Positions 24,716 through 32,698 of a stretch of 33,565 bases of DNA are shown here, piece after piece (the first letter of the stretch is position 1; every line of letters begins with the position of its first letter). The position numbers and the translations under genes were made by a program. This DNA comes from Hydrogenophaga sp. Lineage in GTDB: Bacteria > Pseudomonadota > Gammaproteobacteria > Burkholderiales > Burkholderiaceae_C. Where the stretch lies: contig JAABQG010000039.1 in assembly GCA_011391595.1 (NCBI GenBank), forward strand, positions 1 through 33,565, written 5' to 3'. The notes below the pieces were generated by a model. That model made no database searches. It had not been told where the DNA came from and was given only the letters and a program-made list of their open reading frames with translations.

Positions 24716-25963
24716 ATGGACACGATTCAAGCTGCCAACACCCCGCATCCCCGCTCCCCTTCGTCGTCTCCGCAAGGCGCGACCCTGCCGTTGTCCGGCT
24801 TGCGTGTCGTCGAATTCACCCACATGGTCATGGGCCCCACCTGCGGCATGGTGCTGGCCGACATGGGCGCCGAGGTCATCAAGGTCGAGCCGATCGAGGG
24901 CGACCGCACGCGCCACCTGCTGGGCGCGGGCGCGGGCTTTTTCCCGATGTTCAACCGCAACAAGAAGAGCATCGCGATCGACCTGCACAAGCCGGCCGGT
25001 GCCGAGGTGGGCCGCAAGCTGGCGGCCAGCGCCGATGTGGTGGCCGAGAACTTCAAGCCCGGCACCATGGGCAAGTACGGGCTGGACTACGCCGCGCTGT
25101 CGGCCGGCAACCCGCGCCTCATCTACGTCAGCCACAAGGGCTTTCTGCCCGGCCCGTACGAGCACCGCGTGGCGCTGGACGAGGTGGTGCAGATGATGGG
25201 CGGGCTGGCCTACATGACCGGGCGCTCTGGCGACCCGCTGCGCGCAGGTACCAGCGTCAACGACATCATGGGCGGCATGTTCGGCGCCATCGGCGCGCTG
25301 GGGGCGCTGATCCAGCGCGGCATCACCGGCCGCGGGCAGGAAGTGCAGAGCGCGCTGTTCGAGAACAACGTGTTCCTGGTCGGCCAGCACATGATGCAGT
25401 ACGCCATCACCGGCCAGCCTGCGGCGCCGATGCCGGAGCGCATCTCCGCCTGGGCGGTGTACGACGTGTTCACGGTGAAAGACGGCGAGCAGATCTTTCT
25501 CGCGGCGGTCAGCGACGCGCAATGGGCCACCTTCTGCGATGCGCTGGGCTTTGCCGACCTCAAGGCCGATGCGCGCTACGCCACCAACAACGCGCGCGTC
25601 ACACTGCGCCCGACGCTCATGCCCATCCTGCGCGAGCGCCTGGCCCGCCACAGCGCCGCCGAGCTGGCCGCTCTGTTCGAGCGCGTGGGCCTGCCGTTTG
25701 CGCCGATCCGCAAGCCCGAGGAACTGTTCGACGACGAGCACCTCAACGCCACCGGCGGCATGGCCGAGATCATCCTACCCGATGGCGCGCGCGCCGGAGA
25801 AACCGCGCGCACCACGCTGTTTCCGTTCACGATGGACGGCCAGCGCCTGGGCGTGCGCCTGCAGCCCCCGCCATTGGGCCAGCACACCGCCGAATTGCTG
25901 CGTGGCCTGGGCTACGACGCTGCTGCTGTCGAGGCCTTGCGCGTGGCCCACGCGGTGGCCTGA
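24716..25963 (+). CDS. CaiB/BaiF-family (class III) CoA-transferase
   Basis: 415 residues. A variable N-terminus (about 25 residues) precedes the family start PLSGLRVVEFTHMVMGPTCG. Motifs include LADMGAEVIKVEPIEGDRTR, NRNKKSIAIDLHKPAG, ADVVAENFKPGTMGKYGLDY, and the catalytic-aspartate region RAGTSVNDIMGGMFGAIGAL, where Asp183 matches the position of formyl-CoA transferase Asp169. GRGQEVQSALFENN follows. The enzyme moves CoA between carboxylic acids; the pair of acids cannot be told from sequence. RBS GGGAG upstream of ATG 24716. paaZ follows after 114 bp with its own operator, so the two need not share a transcript. Confidence 0.92.
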   Translation: MDTIQAANTPHPRSPSSSPQGATLPLSGLRVVEFTHMVMGPTCGMVLADMGAEVIKVEPIEGDRTRHLLGAGAGFFPMFNRNKKSIAIDLHKPAGAEVGRKLAASADVVAENFKPGTMGKYGLDYAALSAGNPRLIYVSHKGFLPGPYEHRVALDEVVQMMGGLAYMTGRSGDPLRAGTSVNDIMGGMFGAIGALGALIQRGITGRGQEVQSALFENNVFLVGQHMMQYAITGQPAAPMPERISAWAVYDVFTVKDGEQIFLAAVSDAQWATFCDALGFADLKADARYATNNARVTLRPTLMPILRERLARHSAAELAALFERVGLPFAPIRKPEELFDDEHLNATGGMAEIILPDGARAGETARTTLFPFTMDGQRLGVRLQPPPLGQHTAELLRGLGYDAAAVEALRVAHAVA

Positions 25964-26015
25964 GGCGCCGTCACCAAGGCATGGCAAAATGCCAGAAGAC
26001 ATGCACAATAATTCA

Positions 26016-26029
26016 CGACCGATCGGTCG
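26016..26029 (+). promoter_or_regulatory. TetR-type (PaaR-like) operator upstream of paaZ
   Basis: CGACCGATCGGTCG is a perfect 14-bp palindrome 48 bp upstream of the paaZ start. Such ACCGAnCGGT-type dyads are typical of TetR regulators of acyl-CoA pathways in betaproteobacteria, and phenylacetate genes there are controlled by a TetR protein, PaaR (recalled). The AT-rich sequence just 5' (about 26005-26013) could hold a promoter element. Confidence 0.7.
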
Positions 26030-26077
26030 GTTAATTCGATAACGGCACTTTGGGCCATCATCAGAGAAATCCCTGCA

Positions 26078-28123
26078 ATGACCACTCTTCTCCAAAGCTT
26101 CATCGGTGGCCGCTGGATCGGACAGCAGCCGGCCCAGGCCCTGCGCAGCGCCATCAACGGCCAGACGGTGGCCCACACCCATGCTGAAGCGCTCGACTTT
26201 GGCGAGGCCGTGGACTACGCCCGCCGCGTGGGCCTGCCGGGCCTGCTGGCGCTGGACTTCCAGCAGCGCGCCGCACGCCTGAAGGCGCTGGCCAAGTACC
26301 TGGGCGAGCGCAAGGAAGAGCTCTACGCCATCTCGGCCCACACCGGCGCCACGCGTGTGGACGGCTGGATCGACATCGAAGGGGGCAGCGGCACGTTGTT
26401 TTCCTATGCCAACGTCGGCGCGGGCGAGCTGCCCAGCGGCAACCTGATCCACGAAGGCCCGGCGCTGAACCTGGGCAAGAAGGGTACCTTTGGCGGTACA
26501 CACATCCTGGTGCCGCGCGGCGGCTTGGCGGTGCACATCAACGCCTTCAACTTCCCCATCTGGGGCCTGCTGGAGAAGTTTGCGCCCAGCTTCCTCGCCG
26601 GCATGCCCTGCATCGGCAAGCCCGCCACCGCCACCAGCTACCTGACCGAGGCCATGGTGCGCATCGTCAACGAATCGGGCATCCTGCCAGCCGGCGCGCT
26701 GCAGCTGGTGATCGGCTCCACCGGCGACCTGCTGGACCGGCTGGACGGGCGGGACGTGGTCACCTTCACCGGCTCGGCAGATACCGCGGCCAAGCTGCGC
26801 GTGCACCCGAACGTGGTGCGCCACAGCATCCCGTTCAACGCCGAGGCCGACTCGCTGAACGCCGCCATCCTGGCGCCGGAAGTGACGCCCGACGACGAAG
26901 AGTTCGACCTGTTCGTCAAGGAAGTGGTGCGCGAGATGACGGTCAAGGCCGGCCAGAAATGCACTGCGATCCGCCGCGCCATCGTGCCGCGCCAGCACCT
27001 GGACGCGGTGGCCGAGCGCATCGCCGCGCGGCTGGCCAAGGTGGTGGTGGGTGACCCGTCGGTGGAGGGCGTGAAGATGGGCGCGCTGGCCTCGCACGCG
27101 CAGCAGGCCGACGTTGGCGAGCGCGTGGCGCTGCTGCGCCAGGGCGCGGAAGTGGTCTATGGCGGCGGCGCGGGCTTTGCCCCGGTGGGCGAGGGCACGG
27201 CGGGCGGCGCGTTCTTCCCGCCCACGCTGCTGCTGGCGCGCAAGCCGCTGGCCAACAGCGCGGTGCACGACGTGGAAGCTTTCGGCCCCGTCAGCACGCT
27301 GATGCCGTATGACGGCGTCGAGGAAGCGCTGCAACTGGCCGCGCGCGGGCAGGGCAGCCTGGTCTGCTCGCTGGTCACCAAGAGCCCCGAAACAGCGGCG
27401 ATCATGGTGCCGGCGCTGGCCGCGCTGCATGGCCGCGTGCATGTGCTGGACCGTGAATCCGCGCCCGAGTCCACCGGCCACGGCTCGCCGCTGCCGGTGC
27501 TCAAGCACGGCGGCCCGGGCCGCGCGGGCGGCGGCGAGGAACTGGGCGGCCTGCGTGCCGTCACCCACCTGCTGCAGCGCGCGGCAGTGCAGGGCTCGCC
27601 CACCATGCTGACCGCCGTGACGCGCGAATACGTGCGCGGCGGCGCGGTGCTGGAAACCGGCGTGCACCCGTTCCGCCGCCACTTTGAAGAAATCCAGATC
27701 GGCGAATCGCTGCTCACGCCCGCCCGTGTGATCCGCGACGAAGACGTGCACGCCTTCGGCCGCCTCACCGGCGACATGTTCTACATGCACTTCGACGACG
27801 AAGCCGCCAAGGCCTCGCCCTTCGGCCAGCGCATCGCGCACGGCTACCTGGTGCTGTCGGACGCGGCCGGCCTGTTCGTGGTGGCCGAGCCCGGCCCGGT
27901 GCTGGCCAACTACGGGCTGGACACGCTGCGCTTCGTCAAGCCAGTGGCGATCGGCGACAGCATCCAGGTGCGCCTGACCTGCAAGCGCAAGATCGACCGC
28001 AATAAGAAGGACGCCAACGGCAACGGCCAGGGCGTGGTGGCCTGGGACGTGGAAGTGAAGAACCAGCACGGCGAACTGGTCGCCAGCTATGACATCCTGA
28101 CGCTGGTGTCGAAGAAGGGCTGA
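26078..28123 (+). CDS. paaZ: PaaZ: oxepin-CoA hydrolase / 3-oxo-5,6-dehydrosuberyl-CoA semialdehyde dehydrogenase
   Basis: 681 residues, full length for PaaZ. The aldehyde dehydrogenase domain (about 1-520) has the catalytic pair Glu256 (PFNAEADSLN) and Cys295 (VKAGQKCTAIRR), at exactly the E. coli PaaZ positions. The C-terminal MaoC-like hydratase domain (about 530-681) has RLTGDMFYMHFDDEAAKASP and FGQRIAHGYLVLSDAAGLFV. PaaZ opens the oxepin-CoA ring and oxidises the resulting aldehyde in aerobic phenylacetate breakdown. The rest of the paa genes (paaABCDE, paaK, paaG) are not in this window. A TetR-type palindrome upstream suggests phenylacetyl-CoA-responsive control in trans. Confidence 0.96.
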   Translation: MTTLLQSFIGGRWIGQQPAQALRSAINGQTVAHTHAEALDFGEAVDYARRVGLPGLLALDFQQRAARLKALAKYLGERKEELYAISAHTGATRVDGWIDIEGGSGTLFSYANVGAGELPSGNLIHEGPALNLGKKGTFGGTHILVPRGGLAVHINAFNFPIWGLLEKFAPSFLAGMPCIGKPATATSYLTEAMVRIVNESGILPAGALQLVIGSTGDLLDRLDGRDVVTFTGSADTAAKLRVHPNVVRHSIPFNAEADSLNAAILAPEVTPDDEEFDLFVKEVVREMTVKAGQKCTAIRRAIVPRQHLDAVAERIAARLAKVVVGDPSVEGVKMGALASHAQQADVGERVALLRQGAEVVYGGGAGFAPVGEGTAGGAFFPPTLLLARKPLANSAVHDVEAFGPVSTLMPYDGVEEALQLAARGQGSLVCSLVTKSPETAAIMVPALAALHGRVHVLDRESAPESTGHGSPLPVLKHGGPGRAGGGEELGGLRAVTHLLQRAAVQGSPTMLTAVTREYVRGGAVLETGVHPFRRHFEEIQIGESLLTPARVIRDEDVHAFGRLTGDMFYMHFDDEAAKASPFGQRIAHGYLVLSDAAGLFVVAEPGPVLANYGLDTLRFVKPVAIGDSIQVRLTCKRKIDRNKKDANGNGQGVVAWDVEVKNQHGELVASYDILTLVSKKG

Positions 28124-28160
28124 AGCCCTGGCTCGCCCGGAAACGCCCTGGCCGGCAGGG

Positions 28161-28222
28161 TGTATAGCTATATAAAATATAGCTAACTATGACCATTACA
28201 CGCTGGAATAAGGCCAAAGAAG
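28161..28222 (-). repeat. Dispersed ~50-bp repeat, copy F (minus strand), with AT-rich hairpin
   Basis: On the minus strand it reads TTGGCCTTATTCCAGCGTGT and continues to GTCATAGTTAGCTATA, aligning without gaps to copies A, B, D and E. Like copy E it is preceded by AAGCTT. Its end holds a perfect inverted repeat TAGCTATA-TAAAA-TATAGCTA (28165-28185) that could serve as a hairpin downstream of paaZ. Confidence 0.75.
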
Positions 28223-28240
28223 CTTAAGACTTTCCGCTGA

Positions 28241-28405
28241 CCAGGCTGCGCGGGGGACGCGCGGCGCGTGGGTATGGCGGCCGCGCTGCACATGCAACGC
28301 TTCATGGCAGAGGCGCCCGCCAGCGAGCCCTGCGACATTGAATCGCTGCTGAGCGAGGGGCGCGACTGATGCGCTTTGTGCTCGAAAACTGCGTCAAAAT
28401 GGCAT
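28241..28405 (+). pseudogene. Possible vapBC-type toxin-antitoxin remnant
   Basis: A frame opening after a stop at 28238-28240 encodes a headless fragment ending MAAALHMQRFMAEAPASEPC-DIESLLSEGRD (stop 28367-28369), like the C-terminus of a VapB/Phd-type antitoxin. Its stop overlaps ATG 28369 (TGATG), which opens MRFVLENCVKMA, like the start of a PIN-domain VapC toxin (usual MRFVLD...). After these few codons the frame runs into repeat copy D and ends. So an antitoxin tail and a toxin head survive, both cut at or near repeat copies. Short similarity, recognised by eye only. Confidence 0.4.
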
Positions 28406-28448
28406 CTTCCCAGCGTCAAATATCCATCAGCTGCTATGATATTAATAC
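28394..28448 (+). repeat. Dispersed ~50-bp repeat, copy D
   Basis: TCAAAATGGCATCTTCCCAG then CGTCAA ... GCTGCTATGATATTAAT. Over its first 21 positions (from ATGGC) it matches copy A at 19. It faces copy F in inverted orientation about 180 bp away. The remaining 140 bp up to the CDF gene hold nothing I recognise. Confidence 0.8.
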
Positions 28449-28589
28449 CGAATCGAGACGGCTTTCGGGCTGACGGGCTGCGGCCTGTGCAGATCCAGAC
28501 TTCGAATCCCCGCTGCGGTCTTGCGCCATTGCCAACCGCAGTCAGTGAGAAAATCGCGGTTGATTTGATGCCCCGGACCGCATTTCAAA

Positions 28590-29480
28590 ATGAGTGACCA
28601 GAACGCCTGTTCCTGCAGCAGCGCTTGTGAAGCCACGCCCACCCCATCAGGGTCGCCTTCTGTCGGCGAGGTGCGCGGCGATCAACCGTGGTTCCGTTCT
28701 CGTTTTCGCATTCCCGGCATGGACTGCCCGTCCGAGGAGCAGATGATCCGCCTGCAACTCGCCGATGTGCCGACGCGCTTCATGGTGTTCGACATTCCGG
28801 GCCGAACCCTGGTCGTCGGCCACGCGGGGGACGTCCGCCAGATCATCGAGCGACTGGTTCCGCTGGGCTACGGTGCGCAACTGCAGGCGTCTGAGCCCCT
28901 GCAAGCCGACAGCGTGATTCCGGTCACTGACGACGCGGCCGAAGCCCGGGTGCTGTGGCTGTTGCTGGGGATCAACGCGATGATGTTTGTCGTCGAGATG
29001 ATCGCGGGCTGGTGGGCGGACTCCGCGGGACTGATCGCCGACGCGGCGGACATGCTGGCCGACGCCGCCGTGTACGGTGTGGCGCTCTACGCGGTCGGGC
29101 GAGCCCCGGGGCACAAACTGCGGGCTGCACGCGTTTCCGGGCTGCTGCAGCTGCTTCTGGCTGTCGGCGCATTGTCCGAAACGGGGCGACGGGTCATGGC
29201 GGGCAGTTCCCCGCACGAAACCGCCATGATCGGAATCTCCCTGCTGGCGCTGGCGGCCAATGTGGGGTGCCTGACCCTGATCTCGGGCCATCGCGACAAG
29301 GGCGTCCACATGCGCGCGAGCTACATCTTTTCAGCGAACGATGTCCTGGCCAACCTGGGGGTGATTCTGGCCGGCGGGCTGGTTCTCTGGAGCGGCAGTC
29401 CGCTGCCGGACTGGATCATCGGATTCGTGATCGGCATGGTGGTTCTCGTCGGCGCCCTCCGCATCTTGAGATTGCGCTGA
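28590..29480 (+). CDS. HMA-like plus cation diffusion facilitator (CDF) transporter
   Basis: 296 residues. A Cys cluster at the N-terminus (Cys7, Cys9, Cys13) and a ferredoxin-like HMA-type domain (about 35-100, IPGMDCPSEEQMIRLQLADV, one Cys instead of CxxC) precede six membrane helices of the CDF type (about 120-295). Helix II has DSAGLIADAADMLADAAVYG with Asp154-xxx-Asp158, like YiiP. Helix V has SANDVLANLGVILAGG, with Asp251-xxx-Asn255 where CDF exporters normally have His-xxx-Asp. There is no cytoplasmic C-terminal CDF domain. CDF proteins export Zn2+, Co2+, Cd2+ or similar metals for H+; the altered site makes the ion uncertain. Confidence 0.88.
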   Translation: MSDQNACSCSSACEATPTPSGSPSVGEVRGDQPWFRSRFRIPGMDCPSEEQMIRLQLADVPTRFMVFDIPGRTLVVGHAGDVRQIIERLVPLGYGAQLQASEPLQADSVIPVTDDAAEARVLWLLLGINAMMFVVEMIAGWWADSAGLIADAADMLADAAVYGVALYAVGRAPGHKLRAARVSGLLQLLLAVGALSETGRRVMAGSSPHETAMIGISLLALAANVGCLTLISGHRDKGVHMRASYIFSANDVLANLGVILAGGLVLWSGSPLPDWIIGFVIGMVVLVGALRILRLR

Positions 29481-29573
29481 CGGCCCCTGACCGATTGATG
29501 TCCGGTGTGCTGAGGGTCGAACCGGTTTTCCAGACCGCCCAATCCCTGTCGAAACCGTAAATGCCACCAATTT

Positions 29574-29631
29574 CAAGCTTTTTTGGCACCATACCAGCGT
29601 CAAGCGGTCTTTATTTGCTATAGAAACAGGA
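29574..29631 (+). repeat. Dispersed ~50-bp repeat, copy E
   Basis: AAGCTTTTTTGGCACCATAC then CAGCGTCAAG ... TTTGCTATAGAAA. Aligns without gaps to the other copies; lies in the 352-bp gap between the CDF and chrB genes. The rest of that gap shows no gene I can support. Confidence 0.8.
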
Positions 29632-29788
29632 CTTCCTGCTCCGCCCGCCCTGCCTCGCCAGCGGTTCAGTCCGCCAACCCGTGGCTGATGTTCGGCCTTG
29701 ACTGAAGCGGCCGCTCACCCAGCGCCGCGCCGGATGTGGGGCGCATAGCGCGTGCCGTGGGCTTTGTCGATGGCCGCATCTCCAGATT

Positions 29789-29831
29789 ATTTGAGATATT
29801 CGTTACTATATATGTGATGTATATTTCAAAT
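29789..29831 (+). promoter_or_regulatory. Long inverted repeat and promoter region of the chr operon
   Basis: ATTTGAGATAT (29789-29799) and ATATTTCAAAT (29821-29831) pair at 10 of 11 positions across a 21-bp AT-rich spacer (TTACTATATATG-type -10 candidates inside). The right arm ends 1 bp before the chrB ATG, so there is no room for a Shine-Dalgarno sequence. Likely operator for ChrB autoregulation, by position. Confidence 0.6.
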
Positions 29832-29832
29832 C

Positions 29833-30789
29833 ATGCTGGCCATCCTCTTTTTGACCCTGCCGACCCAACCCAACGCGGTGCGGGTGCGGGTCTGGCGTGC
29901 GCTCAAGACGCTGGGCTGCGGCGCTTTGCGCGACGGTGCGTACCTGCTGCCTTCGGAACACGCGGCGCTGTTTGAGCCGCTTGCCGCCGAGGTGCGCGAG
30001 CATGGCGGCTCGGCCATGGTGCTGTCGCTGTCGCCGCGGGACGACGCCCAGCGCGATGCATTGCTGGCGCTGTTCGACCGCACCGAGGCCTATGCGTTGT
30101 GGCGGCACACCGTCACGGCCCTGCAGTCGGATCTGCCCAGCCTCGGCGAGACCGAGGCGCGTCGGCGTGGCAGGTCTGTGGCCGAGGCGCTGCACGCGCT
30201 TCGCCGCATCGACTACTACCCCAGCGCTGCCGCCGACCAGGCGCAGGCCGCGATGGACACGCTGCGGCTGGCGCTGGAGGCCCGGTTCTCCCGGGGCGAG
30301 CCCCAACCGCAGCTGGATCACGGCATCGAACGGCTCGACGCGCGCAAGTTCCAGGGCAAGCACTGGGCCACGCGCGCCCGTCCCTGGGTGGACCGGCTGG
30401 CCTGCGCCTGGCTGATCCGCCGCTTCATCGATCCTCAGGCCCGGTTCCTCTGGCTGCCCGACGCCGCCGGAACACCGTCCGCGCCGCGCGGCGCGCTGGG
30501 CTTCGACTTCGACGGCGCACGCTTCACCCATGTGGGCTCGCGCGTCACGTTCGAGGTGTTGATCGCGGCGTTTGACCTGGACCGCGACGCCCGCTTGCAG
30601 CGCATCGCCGGCGCCGTGCACGTCCTGGACGCAGGCGGCATTCCCGTGCCGGAGGCGGCGGGTCTGGAAAGCGTGCTGGGCGGGTTGCGCGAGTTGCACG
30701 CCGACGACGACGCGCTGGCGGCCGCCGCTGCGAACGTGTTCGATGCCTTGTATGCCTCGCCCGCCCCTTCGACCGGAACCGGACCATGA
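29833..30789 (+). CDS. chrB: ChrB chromate-responsive regulator
   Basis: 318 residues, full-length ChrB. The N-terminal half (LFLTLPTQPNAVRVRVWRAL, KTLGCGALRDGAYLLP) is the winged-helix-like ChrB N domain. The C-terminal half is the ChrB C domain (HWATRARPWVDRLACAWLIR, RFIDPQARFLWLP, FTHVGSRVTFEVLIAAFDLD). ChrB is known to act as a chromate sensor and repressor and to be needed for full chromate resistance. It is the first gene of the operon and overlaps chrA by 4 nt (ATGA). The start abuts the inverted repeat, suggesting a leaderless or very short-leader mRNA. Confidence 0.94.
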   Translation: MLAILFLTLPTQPNAVRVRVWRALKTLGCGALRDGAYLLPSEHAALFEPLAAEVREHGGSAMVLSLSPRDDAQRDALLALFDRTEAYALWRHTVTALQSDLPSLGETEARRRGRSVAEALHALRRIDYYPSAAADQAQAAMDTLRLALEARFSRGEPQPQLDHGIERLDARKFQGKHWATRARPWVDRLACAWLIRRFIDPQARFLWLPDAAGTPSAPRGALGFDFDGARFTHVGSRVTFEVLIAAFDLDRDARLQRIAGAVHVLDAGGIPVPEAAGLESVLGGLRELHADDDALAAAAANVFDALYASPAPSTGTGP

Positions 30790-32150
30790 CCACGACCCCA
30801 TCCACCGCGCCCATCAAAGACCCGGCGGCACCCGCTGCGGTGAGCTTTGCCGAGGCCTTTCGCTTCTGGCTCAAGCTCGGCTTCATCAGCTTTGGCGGAC
30901 CCGCCGGGCAGATCGCCATCATGCACACCGAGCTGGTGGAACGCCGCCGCTGGATCAGCGAGAAGCGCTTCCTGCACGCGTTGAACTACTGCATGGTGCT
31001 GCCCGGGCCGGAGGCGCAGCAACTGGCCACCTACATCGGCTGGCTGATGCACCGCACCTGGGGCGGGATCGTGGCCGGTGCGCTGTTCGTGCTGCCCTCG
31101 CTGTTCATCCTGATCGCGCTGTCGTGGGTCTACCTGCGCTTTGGCGATGTGCCCCTGGTGGCCGGGATCTTCTTCGGGCTCAAGCCGGCCGTGACCGCCC
31201 TGGTGCTGCACGCCGCGCACCGCATCGGATCGCGGGCCTTGAAGAACCGCTGGATGTGGGGCATCGCCGCCGCGTCCTTTGTGGCGATTTTCGCCTTCGA
31301 TGCGCCGTTTCCCGCCATCGTGCTGGCGGCGGCGCTGATCGGACATTTCGGCGCGCAACGCTGGCCTGCGGTGTTTGCCCTGGGCGGCGGGCATGGTGGC
31401 GCGAAACAGGGCTATGGCCCGGCGCTGATCGACGATCACACGCCGACGCCGGCCCACGCCCGTTTCTCGCGCAGCCACCTGGTCAAGGTGCTGGCTTTGG
31501 GTCTGGGGCTGTGGCTGCTGGCGATGGGTGCGCTGGTGGCCGTCAACGGACTGCAGGGCACGCTCACGCAGATGGGATGGTTCTTCACCAAGGCAGCGCT
31601 GCTCACCTTCGGCGGCGCCTATGCCGTGCTGCCCTACGTGTACCAGGGTGCGGTCGAGACCCACCAGTGGCTCAGCGGTCCACAGATGATCGACGGCCTG
31701 GCGCTGGGCGAGACCACGCCCGGCCCGCTGATCATGGTGGTGGCCTTCGTGGGCTTCGTGGGCGGCTGGCTCAAGCAGGTGCTGGGGCCGGACGCGCTGT
31801 TCCTCGGCGGCGCCGTGGCGGCCGGCGTGGTCACCTTCTTCACTTTCCTGCCCTCGTTCATCTTCATCCTGGCCGGCGGACCGATGGTCGAGGCCACGCA
31901 CGGCAAGCTGGGCTTCACCGCGCCGCTGTCGGCCATCACCGCCGCAGTGGTCGGCGTGATCCTCAACCTGGCGATGTTCTTTGCTTACCACGTGTTGTGG
32001 CCGCAGGTTTTCGGCGGGCGCTTCGACGCCGTGTCGGCCGCCATCACTTTGGCCGCCGCCGTGGCGCTGTTCCGTTTCAAGGTCGGCGTGATGCCGCTGC
32101 TCGGCGCCTGCGCGGCCGTCGGGCTGGTGGCCAGCCGGTTTCTCGCTTGA
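30786..32150 (+). CDS. chrA: Chromate transporter ChrA
   Basis: 454 residues, the long two-domain form of the CHR family. Each half has the family signature: FWLKLGFISFGGPAGQIAIM and LNYCMVLPGPEAQQLATYIG in the first, FTKAALLTFGGAYAVLPYVY and IDGLALGETTPGPLIMVVAF in the second. About ten to twelve membrane helices. A charged cytoplasmic linker with GGGHGGAKQGYG and DDHTPTPAHARFSR lies between the halves. ChrA exports chromate from the cytoplasm. It overlaps chrB by 4 nt and is followed by a second ChrB-type gene. Confidence 0.96.
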   Translation: MTTTPSTAPIKDPAAPAAVSFAEAFRFWLKLGFISFGGPAGQIAIMHTELVERRRWISEKRFLHALNYCMVLPGPEAQQLATYIGWLMHRTWGGIVAGALFVLPSLFILIALSWVYLRFGDVPLVAGIFFGLKPAVTALVLHAAHRIGSRALKNRWMWGIAAASFVAIFAFDAPFPAIVLAAALIGHFGAQRWPAVFALGGGHGGAKQGYGPALIDDHTPTPAHARFSRSHLVKVLALGLGLWLLAMGALVAVNGLQGTLTQMGWFFTKAALLTFGGAYAVLPYVYQGAVETHQWLSGPQMIDGLALGETTPGPLIMVVAFVGFVGGWLKQVLGPDALFLGGAVAAGVVTFFTFLPSFIFILAGGPMVEATHGKLGFTAPLSAITAAVVGVILNLAMFFAYHVLWPQVFGGRFDAVSAAITLAAAVALFRFKVGVMPLLGACAAVGLVASRFLA

Positions 32151-32235
32151 TGCGCCAAAGGATCCCACTTGCAAGACGGAATCGATGGCTGGAAGGCCAT
32201 ATGAGCCGCCCGACCCCACCCCAAGGAGCAGCACC

Positions 32236-32691
32236 ATGAAATGGATCACCCGCGAACGCCCGAAGATCGACCGCATCGCCTGCCCCTGGCTGATCAGCCG
32301 CTTCATCGACCCCGACGCCGAATTCCTGTACGTGCCGGCATCGGATGTGCTGAGGATCGCCGCCGAGACGGGCGCCACGCCCTATGACATCCCGGGCGTC
32401 GAAATGACGCACGTGGGCGAGCAGTGCAGCTTCGATGCCTTCATTGCCAGGCACGCGCTGCATGAGCCTGCGCTGCAACAGCTCGCCACCATCGTGCGGG
32501 GCGCCGACACCTCGCGCCTGGACCTGGCGCCCCAATCGGCCGGGTTGTATGCGGTGTCGCTGGGCCTGTCACACGTCTTCAAGGACGACCATGAAATGCT
32601 GCGCCACGGGATGGTGATGTACGACGCGCTGTACGCCTGGTGCAAGGCCTGCCAGGCCGAGACGCACAACTGGCCCCCGAACATGGGATGA
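32236..32691 (+). CDS. Stand-alone ChrB C-terminal-domain protein
   Basis: 151 residues. It consists only of the ChrB C domain: MKWITRERPKIDRIACPWLI, SRFIDPDAEFLYVPA, VEMTHVGEQCSFDAFIARHA and SHVFKDDHEMLRHGMVMYDA. The motif WxTRxRPxxDRxACxWLIxRFIDP is shared with the full-length chrB product of the same operon, so the two are paralogues. It lacks the DNA-binding half, so it is unlikely to be a repressor by itself; a cytosolic chromate-handling role, or modulation of ChrB, is possible. RBS AAGGAG is upstream of ATG 32236; the gap to chrA is 85 bp. Confidence 0.9.
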   Translation: MKWITRERPKIDRIACPWLISRFIDPDAEFLYVPASDVLRIAAETGATPYDIPGVEMTHVGEQCSFDAFIARHALHEPALQQLATIVRGADTSRLDLAPQSAGLYAVSLGLSHVFKDDHEMLRHGMVMYDALYAWCKACQAETHNWPPNMG

Positions 32692-32698
32692 CCGCGGT

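Noticed and set aside
25775-28069. 764-codon open frame on the minus strand opposite paaZ
   Set aside because: Same antisense effect of high third-position GC; His/Ala/Gln/Arg-rich without recognisable motifs, while paaZ has exact catalytic residues.
28490-28530. TTCGAATCCCC resembling a tRNA T-arm, suggesting a tRNA or attachment site
   Set aside because: No acceptor, D or anticodon arm can be folded around it.
29640-29705. Short frame ending ANPWLMFGLD before a stop, possibly the tail of a lost gene
   Set aside because: Only about 20 codons can be read and I recognise no family with confidence.
30435-32378. 647-codon minus-strand open frame opposite chrA
   Set aside because: Antisense shadow of chrBA; composition dominated by His, Arg, Gln and Glu and no family features.
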